Virus record (IMG/VR): IMGVR_UViG_3300010885_033421
Coordinates: 1-24,278 of that record
Strand: one strand, 5' to 3'
Origin: a virus
Length of the DNA stretch: 24,278 nucleotides
Positions 1 through 7,053 of the stretch are shown here, in pieces (the first letter of the stretch is position 1; every line of letters starts with the position of its first letter). A program made the position numbers and the translations under genes. The notes under the pieces are model-generated. The model was not told the origin of the DNA. It was given only the letters and a program-made list of their open reading frames with translations, and made no database searches.

Positions 1-59
1 CCACGTTGCACGCAATGTGTACCTCGCGAGGACCCCCCCTGAGCGTGGAGGCTCACCAC

Positions 60-437
60 ATGACCACAATTGACCCTCGGGAGGAGCACCGCACGCTCCT
101 CCGCACCCAGATCGAAGCCGTTGGCAAGACCGATGAGGTCGCACCGCAGCTCGTCGATCTCGCAGTCGAGACCTGGATGGTTTGGCAAGAGGCGGCCAGC
201 CTGATCAGAGCCGAAGGCGTGGTGCTCAAGACCAATGCCGGCGCAATGCCGCATCCAGCCGCCCAGATCGCGAGGCAATCGTGCCAGAGCTACACCGCGC
301 TCCTCGGGAGGATGGGGATCTCGGCGAGTCCGAGCCAAGCCCGCTACAAGGCGAACAAGCCGACGCGCCTCGCGCCGGTGGAAAGCATCGCGGAACTCAT
401 GGCAAGGCAGCCCGGAAGGGTCGCCCGCCCCTCCTGA
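60..437 (+). CDS. Terminase small subunit (P27-like)
   Basis: Predicted DNA-recognition subunit of the packaging motor, 125 aa, acting with the large terminase encoded directly downstream. The ATG at 60 is preferred over an upstream ATG at 6 because GGAGG at 47-51 lies 8 bases before it and the extra 18 residues look non-conserved. The helical N-terminal half (to about residue 60) and the C-terminal block LGRMGISASPSQARYKA resemble the C-terminal signature of P27-family small terminases, which normally reads as LGLTPxSRxxL. Length is typical of the family. The stop TGA (435-437) overlaps the point where large terminase homology begins in the -1 frame. Family assignment rests on that motif and on position, so it is probable rather than certain. 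Confidence 0.75.
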   Translation: MTTIDPREEHRTLLRTQIEAVGKTDEVAPQLVDLAVETWMVWQEAASLIRAEGVVLKTNAGAMPHPAAQIARQSCQSYTALLGRMGISASPSQARYKANKPTRLAPVESIAELMARQPGRVARPS

Positions 438-1960
438 CTGACGGCACCGTCTTTGAGGAGTTCGCTCGCCTACACATTCGCCAGTCCATTGGCCAGTTTG
501 CAGGGAAGCCGCTCATGCTTGAGCCTTTCCAGCGCGACTTCGTCAACGAGCTGCTGGAGCGCGACCCTAAGACTGGGCGACGGATCTACCAAGAAGCCGC
601 CCTACTCCTCCCGCGTAAGGCGGGAAAGTCCACCCTCATTGCCGCCCTTGCCGTCTTTCAGACAATCCGAGACCAGGGCACCGAACCGCAGACGGTGGTG
701 GCAGCCGCCAGTCGCGACCAAGCCCAGATCATCTTCCGCCAGATCAAAGCCTTCATCGGCGCCAACCCCGAACTTTCCCGCATCCTGACCCCGCGCCAGT
801 ATCAGATCGACGTGGCGGGAGGCGGCTTCATTCGCGTGGTCTCCTCCGACGGTCGGCTCCAGCACGGTTCCAATCCGAGCATGGTGATTGTTGACGAGCT
901 CTGGGCGCACCGCGATGACGGCGAGTTGTACACCGCCCTCACCTCCGGCTCAGGTGCCCGCGAGGAGCCCCTCGCCGTGGTCATCTCCACCCCTGGCTAC
1001 GACCGGGAGCAGATCCTCGGCAAGATCTATCAGCGCGTCATTGAGACGGCGCCTGACCAAGTCTTTGAGTCCGAGCCGTTCTACCGCCGCATCGCTCGCG
1101 ACCGCGTCAATGGCTTTCTGCTCTACCACTACGGCGCACCCGATGACGCCGATCCCGATGATCCGCAGGTCTGGCGCAAAGCCAATCCCGCTCCGTGGAT
1201 CACCGAGGACTATCTCCGCAAGCAACGCCACAAGCCGTCCAGTCGCCTTGAGGAGTTCCGCCGCCTGCACCTCGCCCAATGGGTGAACGCGGGTGAAGAG
1301 TCATGGCTCCCCGCTGGCCTTTGGCAAGAGTGCGCGGTTCCAGGGATCAAGATGGACCCGCACCTCCCCATCGCCGTCGGCATCGACGTTGGCGTGACCT
1401 ACGACACCTCGGCAATCGTCATCGCGCAGAAGCAGGACAACCGCATCATCGTGGAGTCCAAAGTCTGGGCGAACCCCTACCCGTTGGATTCGGCGTTGCA
1501 TGACGCCTGGCGCGTGGACATTGAAGAGCTGCGCGAACACCTGCGTGAGCTACGCCGCCGCTTCCCCGAACCCGCAATTCGCGTGGACGGGCGTTCCATT
1601 CCGGGTCCCGCTTTCTGCTACGACCCCTGGTCGTTCCGTGAATCGGCGCAGATCCTTGAGTCCGAGGGACTCGCCATGGTGCAAGTCAACCAAACCGACG
1701 CGCGCATGGTGCCAATGACGACCGACCTGTACCAAGCAATCACCACCAAGCGCATCGCCTACGACCCAAAGACGAACGGCATCTTGACCCAACACCTCAT
1801 GAACGCAATGGCGGTGCCACGAGGAGACGCTGGGTGGAGGATCAGAAAACCCCGAGGGAGCCGCAACGCCAAGATCGACGCGGCGATCGCACTGATTCTC
1901 GCAGTCTCGCAGAGCCTACAACCGGCACCGAAGAAGAGCGTCAGCGCCTTCCTCGCCTGA
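434..1960 (+). CDS. terL: Terminase large subunit (Terminase_1-like)
   Basis: ATPase and nuclease of the DNA packaging motor. Numbering from 434, a Walker A motif PRKAGKST sits at residues 60-67, a Walker B VIVDEL at 151-156 followed by the coupling-motif-like VVISTPGYD, and the nuclease domain starts with GIDVGVTYD around residue 318, carrying the first metal-binding Asp. About 508 aa is normal for the family. The start is uncertain. Conserved sequence (FEEFARLHIRQSIGQFAGKP) begins almost at once after 434, yet no ATG, GTG or TTG in this frame lies between 281 and the ATG at about 515. Options are a CTG start at 434 overlapping the small-subunit stop (CTGA), a -1 frameshift near 428-434 joining it to the small subunit, or the GTG at 281. 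The open frame also extends to an ATG at 182, but that stretch looks like shadow sequence of the small subunit. Confidence 0.93.
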   Translation: MTDGTVFEEFARLHIRQSIGQFAGKPLMLEPFQRDFVNELLERDPKTGRRIYQEAALLLPRKAGKSTLIAALAVFQTIRDQGTEPQTVVAAASRDQAQIIFRQIKAFIGANPELSRILTPRQYQIDVAGGGFIRVVSSDGRLQHGSNPSMVIVDELWAHRDDGELYTALTSGSGAREEPLAVVISTPGYDREQILGKIYQRVIETAPDQVFESEPFYRRIARDRVNGFLLYHYGAPDDADPDDPQVWRKANPAPWITEDYLRKQRHKPSSRLEEFRRLHLAQWVNAGEESWLPAGLWQECAVPGIKMDPHLPIAVGIDVGVTYDTSAIVIAQKQDNRIIVESKVWANPYPLDSALHDAWRVDIEELREHLRELRRRFPEPAIRVDGRSIPGPAFCYDPWSFRESAQILESEGLAMVQVNQTDARMVPMTTDLYQAITTKRIAYDPKTNGILTQHLMNAMAVPRGDAGWRIRKPRGSRNAKIDAAIALILAVSQSLQPAPKKSVSAFLA

Positions 1961-2061
1961 ACCCCCAATCCAGCGACTGTTCGTGCCCTGAGCCGTACCT
2001 TGACGAGGACGACTTCTGTTGGCGATGCGGCCGCCTCACGATGGAGACCACTGACGTATGA
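1957..2061 (+). CDS. Tiny Cys-rich (zinc-finger-like) protein
   Basis: This fills the 97 bases between the large terminase and portal genes. The frame encodes about 34 aa with four cysteines as C-x-C-x10-C-x2-C (CSC ... CWRC) and an acidic stretch between the pairs, a plausible single zinc-binding knuckle. Its TGA (2059-2061) overlaps the portal ATG (2058) as ATGA, the coupling used throughout this genome. There is no ATG, GTG or TTG close by. A CTG at 1957-1959 overlaps the terminase stop (CTGA), and the frame stays open upstream to an ATG at 1834 inside terL. Function is unknown; a role in head assembly or packaging is suggested only by position. It could be non-coding, but the regular Cys pattern argues against that. 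Confidence 0.45.
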   Translation: MNPQSSDCSCPEPYLDEDDFCWRCGRLTMETTDV

Positions 2062-3605
2062 CGACTCCTTTCAATCCAGCCGATCCGCGCAACGTGGTTG
2101 ACCCGAGCCGCAAGGACTCCCTCGCCACGTGGCAGGCGTTCTTCGGCATGCTGGAGCAGTCCACCGACCGCTACACCACGCGCTCCGACTGGGCCAAGGC
2201 GCCCGCCGACGAAGCGTTTGTCTTTAGCGCAGTACGACTCCGCGCCATGGCTGCGACGCAGCCACCGCTCCGCGTCTACGTCAAGCAGGGACACGACCTC
2301 GTCCCCTCCGACCTGACCAACGACACGGCGGCCAAAGAGTTGCAGCACCTGCTGGACTTTGTAAACCCGGACACAATGAGCGCGTCCGACCTGAAGGCGA
2401 CGCTGCTTTCATCTATCTCCGTCTACGGCGAGGCGTACCTCGTCAAGACCCGCGGTCGCCTTGGCGGTCGCCCGCAAGAGTTGCACTTCTTGAATCCCGC
2501 CGCCGTCTCGCCCGTCATGGGCGACCACTGGATTGACGCCTACGAGTATCGTCCAACGGGGACGAATAAGTTTTCAACCTATCTGCCAAAAGACATCGTC
2601 CCGTTCCGCACGCCGGGCAACTTTGTTGACCCGACACGCGGGCTCTCGCCCATGTCGGCAATCCGCAACGAGATCAGCACCTCACGCATGGCGGGCGAGC
2701 ATACGAATAATCAGCTCCGCAATCACGGCGTGCCTGCGGGCGTCTGGGTCGTCCCGAAGGACACCGAAGTCACACCGCAAGACCAGTCCGCCATTCGCCG
2801 CGTCCTTGCAAGCCTGCGCGGACCGCGCAACGCGGGCAAGACCGCCGTCCTTCCTGGCGGCCTGACCTGGCAGAATCTCGGACTCCCTGAAGCCGACGCG
2901 CAGTATCTGAACGCCCGCAAGATTAGCCGCATGGCAATTGGCGCAGCGTTCGGCATCCCGCTCGCCCTGCTCGGTGACGACGAGAAGACCGCCGTCTACC
3001 GCAGCATTCGCGACGCCGAGGAAATCTTCTGGCGCCGCTTCTCCTCCGAGCTGAACTGGGTTGCCTCAACGTTTGACTCGTGGCTCACGCCTGAGTTTGA
3101 CCCGACGGGCGATCACCTCACCGTTCGCTTTGACCTGAGCGCCATTGAGGCGCTGCGCCCATCGTTGCAAGAGCAGACGATGCTGTGGCAGTCACTACTT
3201 GACCGGGGCGTCGTGACGCCAAACGAGGCGCGCACGCACTTCGGCGTCGGGTTGCCAACCGAGTGGGGCGATAAGCCGATCCTCACCACGCAGGTCACCG
3301 TTCAGCCCGTCGTGGGCGCGACGCCGCAGATCGCGGAGGCGGTTCCCGTGGAGCAGCCAGTGGACGGCGAAGAGGTGCAACCTCTCGCGTCACTCGTGAT
3401 CCCCGCCGACCTGTACAAGCACCCCGCCGTCCGAGCATTCGTTGCCGGCGCACCCCTTGACGCAACCGCCCTCTTGGGCGGAGAGACAAGCACCAAGCAA
3501 GCCGAGGCGCTTGAGGTCGGCATTCGCCGGCGCTACACGCCGCAGCAAATCTCCGAAGGCGTCCCCGCAGAGGGCTTCCTCGGTCTAGCAGGAGAAACCC
3601 TATGA
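2058..3605 (+). CDS. Portal protein (HK97-type)
   Basis: Dodecameric ring protein at the capsid vertex through which DNA enters and leaves, and the docking site for terminase and connector. The 515-aa product carries typical HK97-type portal features: an N-terminal alpha/beta region, the segment LLSSISVYGEAYLVKTR around residues 115-131, LHFLNPAAVSPV near 143-154, and the clip-proximal segment NHGVPAGVWVVP near residue 220. Next comes ISRMAIGAAFGIPLALLGD near 290-310, as in portals that read fGVPp.ll. The C-terminal roughly 90 residues are Pro/Val-rich and probably variable. The start ATG overlaps the upstream small gene, and the stop overlaps the protease ATG (ATGA at 3602-3605), implying translational coupling. 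Confidence 0.93.
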   Translation: MTTPFNPADPRNVVDPSRKDSLATWQAFFGMLEQSTDRYTTRSDWAKAPADEAFVFSAVRLRAMAATQPPLRVYVKQGHDLVPSDLTNDTAAKELQHLLDFVNPDTMSASDLKATLLSSISVYGEAYLVKTRGRLGGRPQELHFLNPAAVSPVMGDHWIDAYEYRPTGTNKFSTYLPKDIVPFRTPGNFVDPTRGLSPMSAIRNEISTSRMAGEHTNNQLRNHGVPAGVWVVPKDTEVTPQDQSAIRRVLASLRGPRNAGKTAVLPGGLTWQNLGLPEADAQYLNARKISRMAIGAAFGIPLALLGDDEKTAVYRSIRDAEEIFWRRFSSELNWVASTFDSWLTPEFDPTGDHLTVRFDLSAIEALRPSLQEQTMLWQSLLDRGVVTPNEARTHFGVGLPTEWGDKPILTTQVTVQPVVGATPQIAEAVPVEQPVDGEEVQPLASLVIPADLYKHPAVRAFVAGAPLDATALLGGETSTKQAEALEVGIRRRYTPQQISEGVPAEGFLGLAGETL

Positions 3606-4672
3606 GCCTTAAGTACCTGAAACTCGACGACGGCTCCCTCCAGATTGAGGGCGTCGGCATTCCGTTTGGCGGCCCCGTTGCCGGCAAAGACCTCCACGGG
3701 CAGTTCTTCAGCGCGAAGACGGACTTTGCCTGGGACCTGATTCCCGACGGGCAACGCCCGCTCCTTTACCAGCACGGCCTCGACACCTCCGTAAAGACCG
3801 CCGTCATTGGACGCTGGTCGGTCAAGAAGGTGGACGACAAGGGCGTCTGGGTGCAGGCGCAACTCAACGCGCGCGCGGAATACCTTGACGAGATCAAGGA
3901 CCTCCTTGACTCCGACGCGCTTGGACTCTCTTCCGCCACGATGGGTCACCTCGTAAAGGTCTCCGCCAAGACGGGCGAGATTCTGCGCTGGCCCGTGGTT
4001 GAGTTGAGCCTCACCCCAAATCCAGCCAACCCTGCGGCGTATGTCGTCAAGACCGCCGAGGAGATTGAGGCGCCTGAGTACGTCTCCGCAAAGCTTGCCG
4101 TTCTTGGTGAGCCAGAGCCAGAAGAGGTACCAGCGCCCGAGAGCGAACCAACCCCAACCCCTGACGAGGTTCCCGCCGCTAAAGAGACGACGATTATCGT
4201 CGCAACCGATGCGGACATGGGCGAGTCAGAGGACAACGATTATGACAACGATGACTTTGAGACCTGGAGCGACGTTGCAAAGCACGCCGCTTCGTGCCTC
4301 ATTGAGTTGCTTGAGATGACCGACCTTGTGGTCGGGGATGCAGAGATGCAAGCGGCGCTTGACGCCGTCATCACCCCGCTTATGACTTACATCACGGCGT
4401 GCGAGCAGTACGCCGTCGCCGGTACTCCTCTTCCCGCTTCGGTCGACATGGCCGAGATGGTGGATGAGTCCGCACCGTTGGAGTTGGCGCAGCCAGCCCC
4501 GACGGCTTCCCTTGAAACTCTCCCAGAAGAGCCAGTGGCGCAACCTGTCGCCCGCCTCGCGATCATCGCGGGAACGAAGACGGAACGCACCCCAGCAAAC
4601 CTGGACGAGCTAAAAGCGCAAGTCCGAGCAATCGCTTTGGATGCCGCGCGCCAAACCCTTGAGCGCCGCTAG
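3602..4672 (+). CDS. Prohead protease with C-terminal scaffold-like extension
   Basis: HK97-type (U35/S78) capsid maturation protease, which in this family cleaves the scaffold or delta domain during head assembly. Residues 1-150 form the protease. Candidate catalytic His58 lies in YQHGLD, Ser110/111 in LGLSSATMGHL, and the conserved VVELSLTPNPANP (131-143) contains Glu134. Residues from about 150 to 356 are not protease. An acidic, Pro-rich linker (about 170-195) is followed by an acidic helical region and a basic C-terminal helix, which fits a fused scaffolding domain, although the downstream capsid protein also has a delta-like N-terminal region. The 356-aa length is about twice that of a bare protease. 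It is coupled to portal by ATGA and followed by a short gap with the capsid gene's ribosome binding site. Confidence 0.9.
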   Translation: MSLKYLKLDDGSLQIEGVGIPFGGPVAGKDLHGQFFSAKTDFAWDLIPDGQRPLLYQHGLDTSVKTAVIGRWSVKKVDDKGVWVQAQLNARAEYLDEIKDLLDSDALGLSSATMGHLVKVSAKTGEILRWPVVELSLTPNPANPAAYVVKTAEEIEAPEYVSAKLAVLGEPEPEEVPAPESEPTPTPDEVPAAKETTIIVATDADMGESEDNDYDNDDFETWSDVAKHAASCLIELLEMTDLVVGDAEMQAALDAVITPLMTYITACEQYAVAGTPLPASVDMAEMVDESAPLELAQPAPTASLETLPEEPVAQPVARLAIIAGTKTERTPANLDELKAQVRAIALDAARQTLERR

Positions 4673-4699
4673 GCGACTCAACTTACAAGGAGACTAATC

Positions 4700-5344
4700 A
4701 TGTCCGACTTCCTGTCGGCGGATGCGGTCAAGGACATCGTCAAGGACGCCGTTGGTGAAGCCGTCAAGGCCATCAACACCGTTGCCGACGAGGCCCGACC
4801 TGCAGCCGTCAAGAGCGTGAACGTCATTCGCCGAGCCTATGGCCTACCAAAGGTCGGGGTCGCAATGAAGGCGGTCACCCGCAGCAACAACAACGGCGCC
4901 GAGTTTGAGAAGGATTTCTCACAGGCAGCCTCCGAGCTGTTCGGTTACGGCGCTGACCGCGAAGGATCGCGTTCAATCGTCTGGCCAAAGAGCATGGACG
5001 AAGCCATTCAGGTTCTTGACGCCATGGGCGAAGGCAAGCATGCCGACCTCGTGAACACCGCCAAGGCCATGGCCGAAGGTTCCACGGGAACAGGCGGCGC
5101 GCTTGTTCCACCTCAGTATCTCCAGGAGGCGTTCGCTTACGCGCTCACCCCTGGGATCGTTGTCCGCAATCTTCCAGGCGTGACCGTCATGCCAGTGAAG
5201 ACCGGCACCACGGTCTACCTGCCACGAGAAGACGTCCGCGCCGGTGGCGCTTCGGCTGCTGAAGCCGCAAGCCTTTCCGCCCAGGACGTAACCTTCGCGC
5301 AGCAGGCTCTGACAATCAAGAAGCAGTACGGTCGTGAATACGCA
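4700..5344 (+). CDS. Major capsid protein, exon 1
   Basis: 5' part of the HK97-fold major capsid gene, read from ATG 4700 with AAGGAG (4687-4692) upstream. Residues 1-60 are helical and charged, like a delta or scaffolding domain. GGALVPPQYLQEAF (around residue 132-145) is the usual start of the mature HK97-fold subunit, followed by LPGVTVMPVKTGTTVYLPRE. Read without splicing, the frame hits TAG at 5354-5356 after 218 residues, in the middle of the fold. The homologous continuation, ELLADADPAW, resumes in the same frame at 5588. The end given here is the junction that yields ...GREYAF-SNELLAD...; because TTC occurs at both edges, the true junction could lie up to 3 bases further on without changing the protein. 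Confidence 0.88.
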
Positions 5345-5587
5345 TTCAGCGCGTAGCTGAATGTAAAGATAGCCGTAGTAAAATCTCCCGAAAATCGGTG
5401 AAGGTCTAGACCAGATAACACCGAGGCGAAAGTGCGAAAGCACCTGACCGTAGAGACTACCGGGCGACACTTCCATCATCGGATGGTTGTGAAGGTATAG
5501 TCCGAACTCCGTGGGGACACGGAGACGCTGGCAGAAATGATCAGCGGCACTCTTCATCTAAGAGTGGCTAACAGTGTGTATCGACAG
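5345..5587 (+). ncRNA. Group I intron in the major capsid gene
   Basis: A stretch of about 243 bases with no homology-bearing frame interrupts the capsid gene and folds by hand into a group I catalytic core. P1: 5343-5350 with 5356-5363, perfect 8 bp. P3: CCCG 5387-5390 with CGGG 5461-5464. P4: 5395-5400 with 5419-5424. P5: 5403-5405 with 5410-5412. P6a: GTGC/GCAC (5432-5443) with a GAAA loop. P7: GACTA 5455-5459 with TAGTC 5498-5502. P8: 5468-5477 with 5482-5491. P9: 7 bp, 5507-5513 with 5518-5524. A further hairpin lies at 5548-5566. GAAGGTATAGTCC (5491-5503) closely matches the conserved group I 'S' element. No endonuclease gene is present. Exact ends are uncertain by about 3 bases. Confidence 0.9.
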
Positions 5588-6268
5588 TTCTCAAACGAGC
5601 TTTTGGCTGACGCTGATCCAGCATGGAATCAGTTCATTACCAAGACGCTTCTTCGCGACGTCGCGCTGTACCAGGACGCTCAGTATCTTGAGGGTGCCGG
5701 CACCGGCAACTTCATCACTGGGTTCTCCGCTTACGGTTCAACCACCACTGGGCCAATCCCAGGAACGGCTGGCGGAACCAACGGCGGAACCATCACGCTC
5801 GATAATCTGCAGGACGCTGTATACAACCTCAGGGCTGTAAACGTCGAGCCGCAGCAGGGCTCAGGGTTCTTCATCATGCACCCGCGCACGCTGAACACTC
5901 TGACGAAGATCAAGGACACGACTGGAAACTACATCGTTTCCAACTTCCAGGGATACAACGCCCCGGCAATCTTTGGCGGCCAGCTTGCTGGTTCCAACGG
6001 GCCTAAGGCGATGATCCTCGGAGTGCCAGTTTACCTGACCTCGCAGATCGGAATCGCCAACACGGTTGGCACTTCGACAGACTGCTCGAACATCTACGTC
6101 GGCGATGCCAGCAAGGTCATCATCCTGGAGCGCGCAGGCATTGAGCTTGCGTTCAGCGACCAGGTTGGGTTCGCAAACGACCAGAGCGCATGGCGCGCCA
6201 TTGGCCGTTCGGCTGTGGCAGTGACCCAGCCAACCGCCCTCGAAGTGATCAAGGGCGTCCGCGCCTAA
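5588..6268 (+). CDS. Major capsid protein, exon 2
   Basis: 3' part of the capsid gene. It continues exon 1 in the same frame with FSNELLADADPAW, the SNELLADS-like segment that follows the E-loop and spine-helix region in HK97-fold capsid proteins. LRDVALYQDAQYLEGAGTGNFITGF follows, corresponding to the family's dxafl.G.G.p.Gi block. The rest contains NLQDAVYNLRAVNV, GFFIMHPRTLNTL and a C-terminal ERAGIELAFSDQVGFANDQSAWRA block, all typical of the A-domain and C-terminus. The spliced product is about 441 aa. An ATG at 5537 inside the intron opens the same frame but lacks a convincing Shine-Dalgarno site and would add intron-encoded residues, so I do not treat it as the start. The gene is followed by two hairpins. 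Confidence 0.88.
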   Translation, partial: FSNELLADADPAWNQFITKTLLRDVALYQDAQYLEGAGTGNFITGFSAYGSTTTGPIPGTAGGTNGGTITLDNLQDAVYNLRAVNVEPQQGSGFFIMHPRTLNTLTKIKDTTGNYIVSNFQGYNAPAIFGGQLAGSNGPKAMILGVPVYLTSQIGIANTVGTSTDCSNIYVGDASKVIILERAGIELAFSDQVGFANDQSAWRAIGRSAVAVTQPTALEVIKGVRA

Positions 6269-6277
6269 GCACTTCCC

Positions 6278-6292
6278 GCCTAAGCGTTAGGC
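6278..6292 (+). promoter_or_regulatory. Small hairpin after the capsid gene
   Basis: GCCTAA / TTAGGC forms a perfect 6-bp stem with a GCG loop 10 bases after the capsid stop codon. The unit GCCTAAGC also occurs at the stop codon itself (6263-6270), so the two copies are a short direct repeat. It sits just upstream of the larger UUCG hairpin. It may protect the mRNA 3' end, but function is not shown. Confidence 0.4.
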
Positions 6293-6294
6293 AC

Positions 6295-6326
6295 GCGCCC
6301 CTCGGGTCTTCGGACTCGGGGGGCGC
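6295..6326 (+). terminator. UUCG-capped GC-rich hairpin after the capsid gene
   Basis: A 14-bp stem (6295-6308 with 6313-6326, two G-U pairs) is capped by the very stable TTCG tetraloop. There is no T-run after it, so it is an incomplete intrinsic terminator: more likely a partial terminator or RNA-stability element that separates high capsid expression from the downstream connector gene. A similarly built hairpin with a T-run follows the major tail gene (13965-14001). Confidence 0.6.
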
Positions 6327-6355
6327 ATACCAACCCCCCACCACGAGGAGTCTCC

Positions 6356-6994
6356 ATGTCCACTTCCTTTGGAACCTACGCGACCCTCACCGCCGTAAAA
6401 CAACGATTGGGGATTGGCGCCGCCGACACGACCGACAACGCAGAGATTCAGGTCATCTGCGACCAAGTCAATGGCTACATTGAGTCGCTGACGGGTCGCC
6501 CTATCTGCGACCTTGGCACCGCGACCTACACCTTTGACGGCTACGATTCGCTTGACAATCGCCTGCTCTTCGTGGACCGCGGCGTGCGCACCATCACCAG
6601 CCTTGAGACCGCCACCTACTCTGGCGGCTCGTTCTCCACCGTGCCGTCCACCGACTACTTCCTCCGCCCTGCAACGCAGGAGCTTGACCCAGGTTGGCCC
6701 TACACGCAAGTCCTCATGACCAACGTGCCAAGCGCGAACAACTACTCGCCGCTCTTCTACGCCGGGTACAACACCGTCCGCATCACGGGCACCTTTGGCT
6801 GGAGCCAAATTCCCGATGAAATCAAGGAGATTGGGGAGGTCATGGCGGTTCGTTCGTGGAGCGCGCGCCAGGCTGGTCAGACCGACCAGATTGGCGTGAG
6901 CGAGATGGGGCAACCCGTCATCTCCCGAACACTTTCCATCCGTGACCGCGAGACGCTCGCGCGGTATCGCGTGAAGCGCCCCGCAAAGATCTAG
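6356..6994 (+). CDS. Head-tail connector (gp6-like adaptor)
   Basis: Predicted adaptor that forms a ring below the portal. The 212-aa protein opens with a helix (YATLTAVKQRLGI) and an acidic helix ending GYIESLTGRPI. The mid region contains beta strands, and the closing block VRITGTFGWSQIPDEIKEIGEVMAVRSW is the hallmark of gp6-like connectors, where a beta strand and G[YF]G precede a long helix. The C-terminus (ISRTLSIRDRETLARYRVKR) fits the usual basic tail. A strong GAGGAG (6345-6350) sits 5 bases before ATG 6356. It lies between the capsid and the sugar cassette, the expected position for the first head-completion gene. Confidence 0.82.
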   Translation: MSTSFGTYATLTAVKQRLGIGAADTTDNAEIQVICDQVNGYIESLTGRPICDLGTATYTFDGYDSLDNRLLFVDRGVRTITSLETATYSGGSFSTVPSTDYFLRPATQELDPGWPYTQVLMTNVPSANNYSPLFYAGYNTVRITGTFGWSQIPDEIKEIGEVMAVRSWSARQAGQTDQIGVSEMGQPVISRTLSIRDRETLARYRVKRPAKI

Positions 6995-7003
6995 GCAACG
7001 GGT

Positions 7004-7018
7004 CCGCCACCACGGCGG
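7004..7018 (+). promoter_or_regulatory. Hairpin between connector and sugar cassette
   Basis: CCGCC / GGCGG with a 5-base ACCAC loop lies in the 59-base gap after the connector stop, upstream of the strong AAGGAGGAGG site of the glycosyltransferase. There is no T-run. It could mark a transcript end, a processing site or a modest attenuator. Confidence 0.35.
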
Positions 7019-7053
7019 CACGCACCAAAGACATACGCAAGGAGGAGGCCCCT

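Noticed and set aside
1-59. Possible cos or pac site or promoter upstream of the small terminase
   Set aside because: A small palindrome (CCTCGCGAGG at 22-31) is present, but nothing distinguishes a packaging site, and sequence upstream is not available.
182-433. N-terminal extension of the large terminase from ATG 182
   Set aside because: Overlaps the small terminase almost completely, is Arg/Gly/Ser-rich and lacks conservation-like pattern.
5537-5587. ATG 5537 as the start of a separate downstream protein
   Set aside because: Lies inside predicted intron helices without a convincing ribosome binding site; the protein homology starts only at 5588 and completes exon 1.
6287-7021. Minus-strand frame of 244 aa opposite the connector
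   Set aside because: Low-complexity shadow; would start or end inside the hairpins flanking the connector gene.
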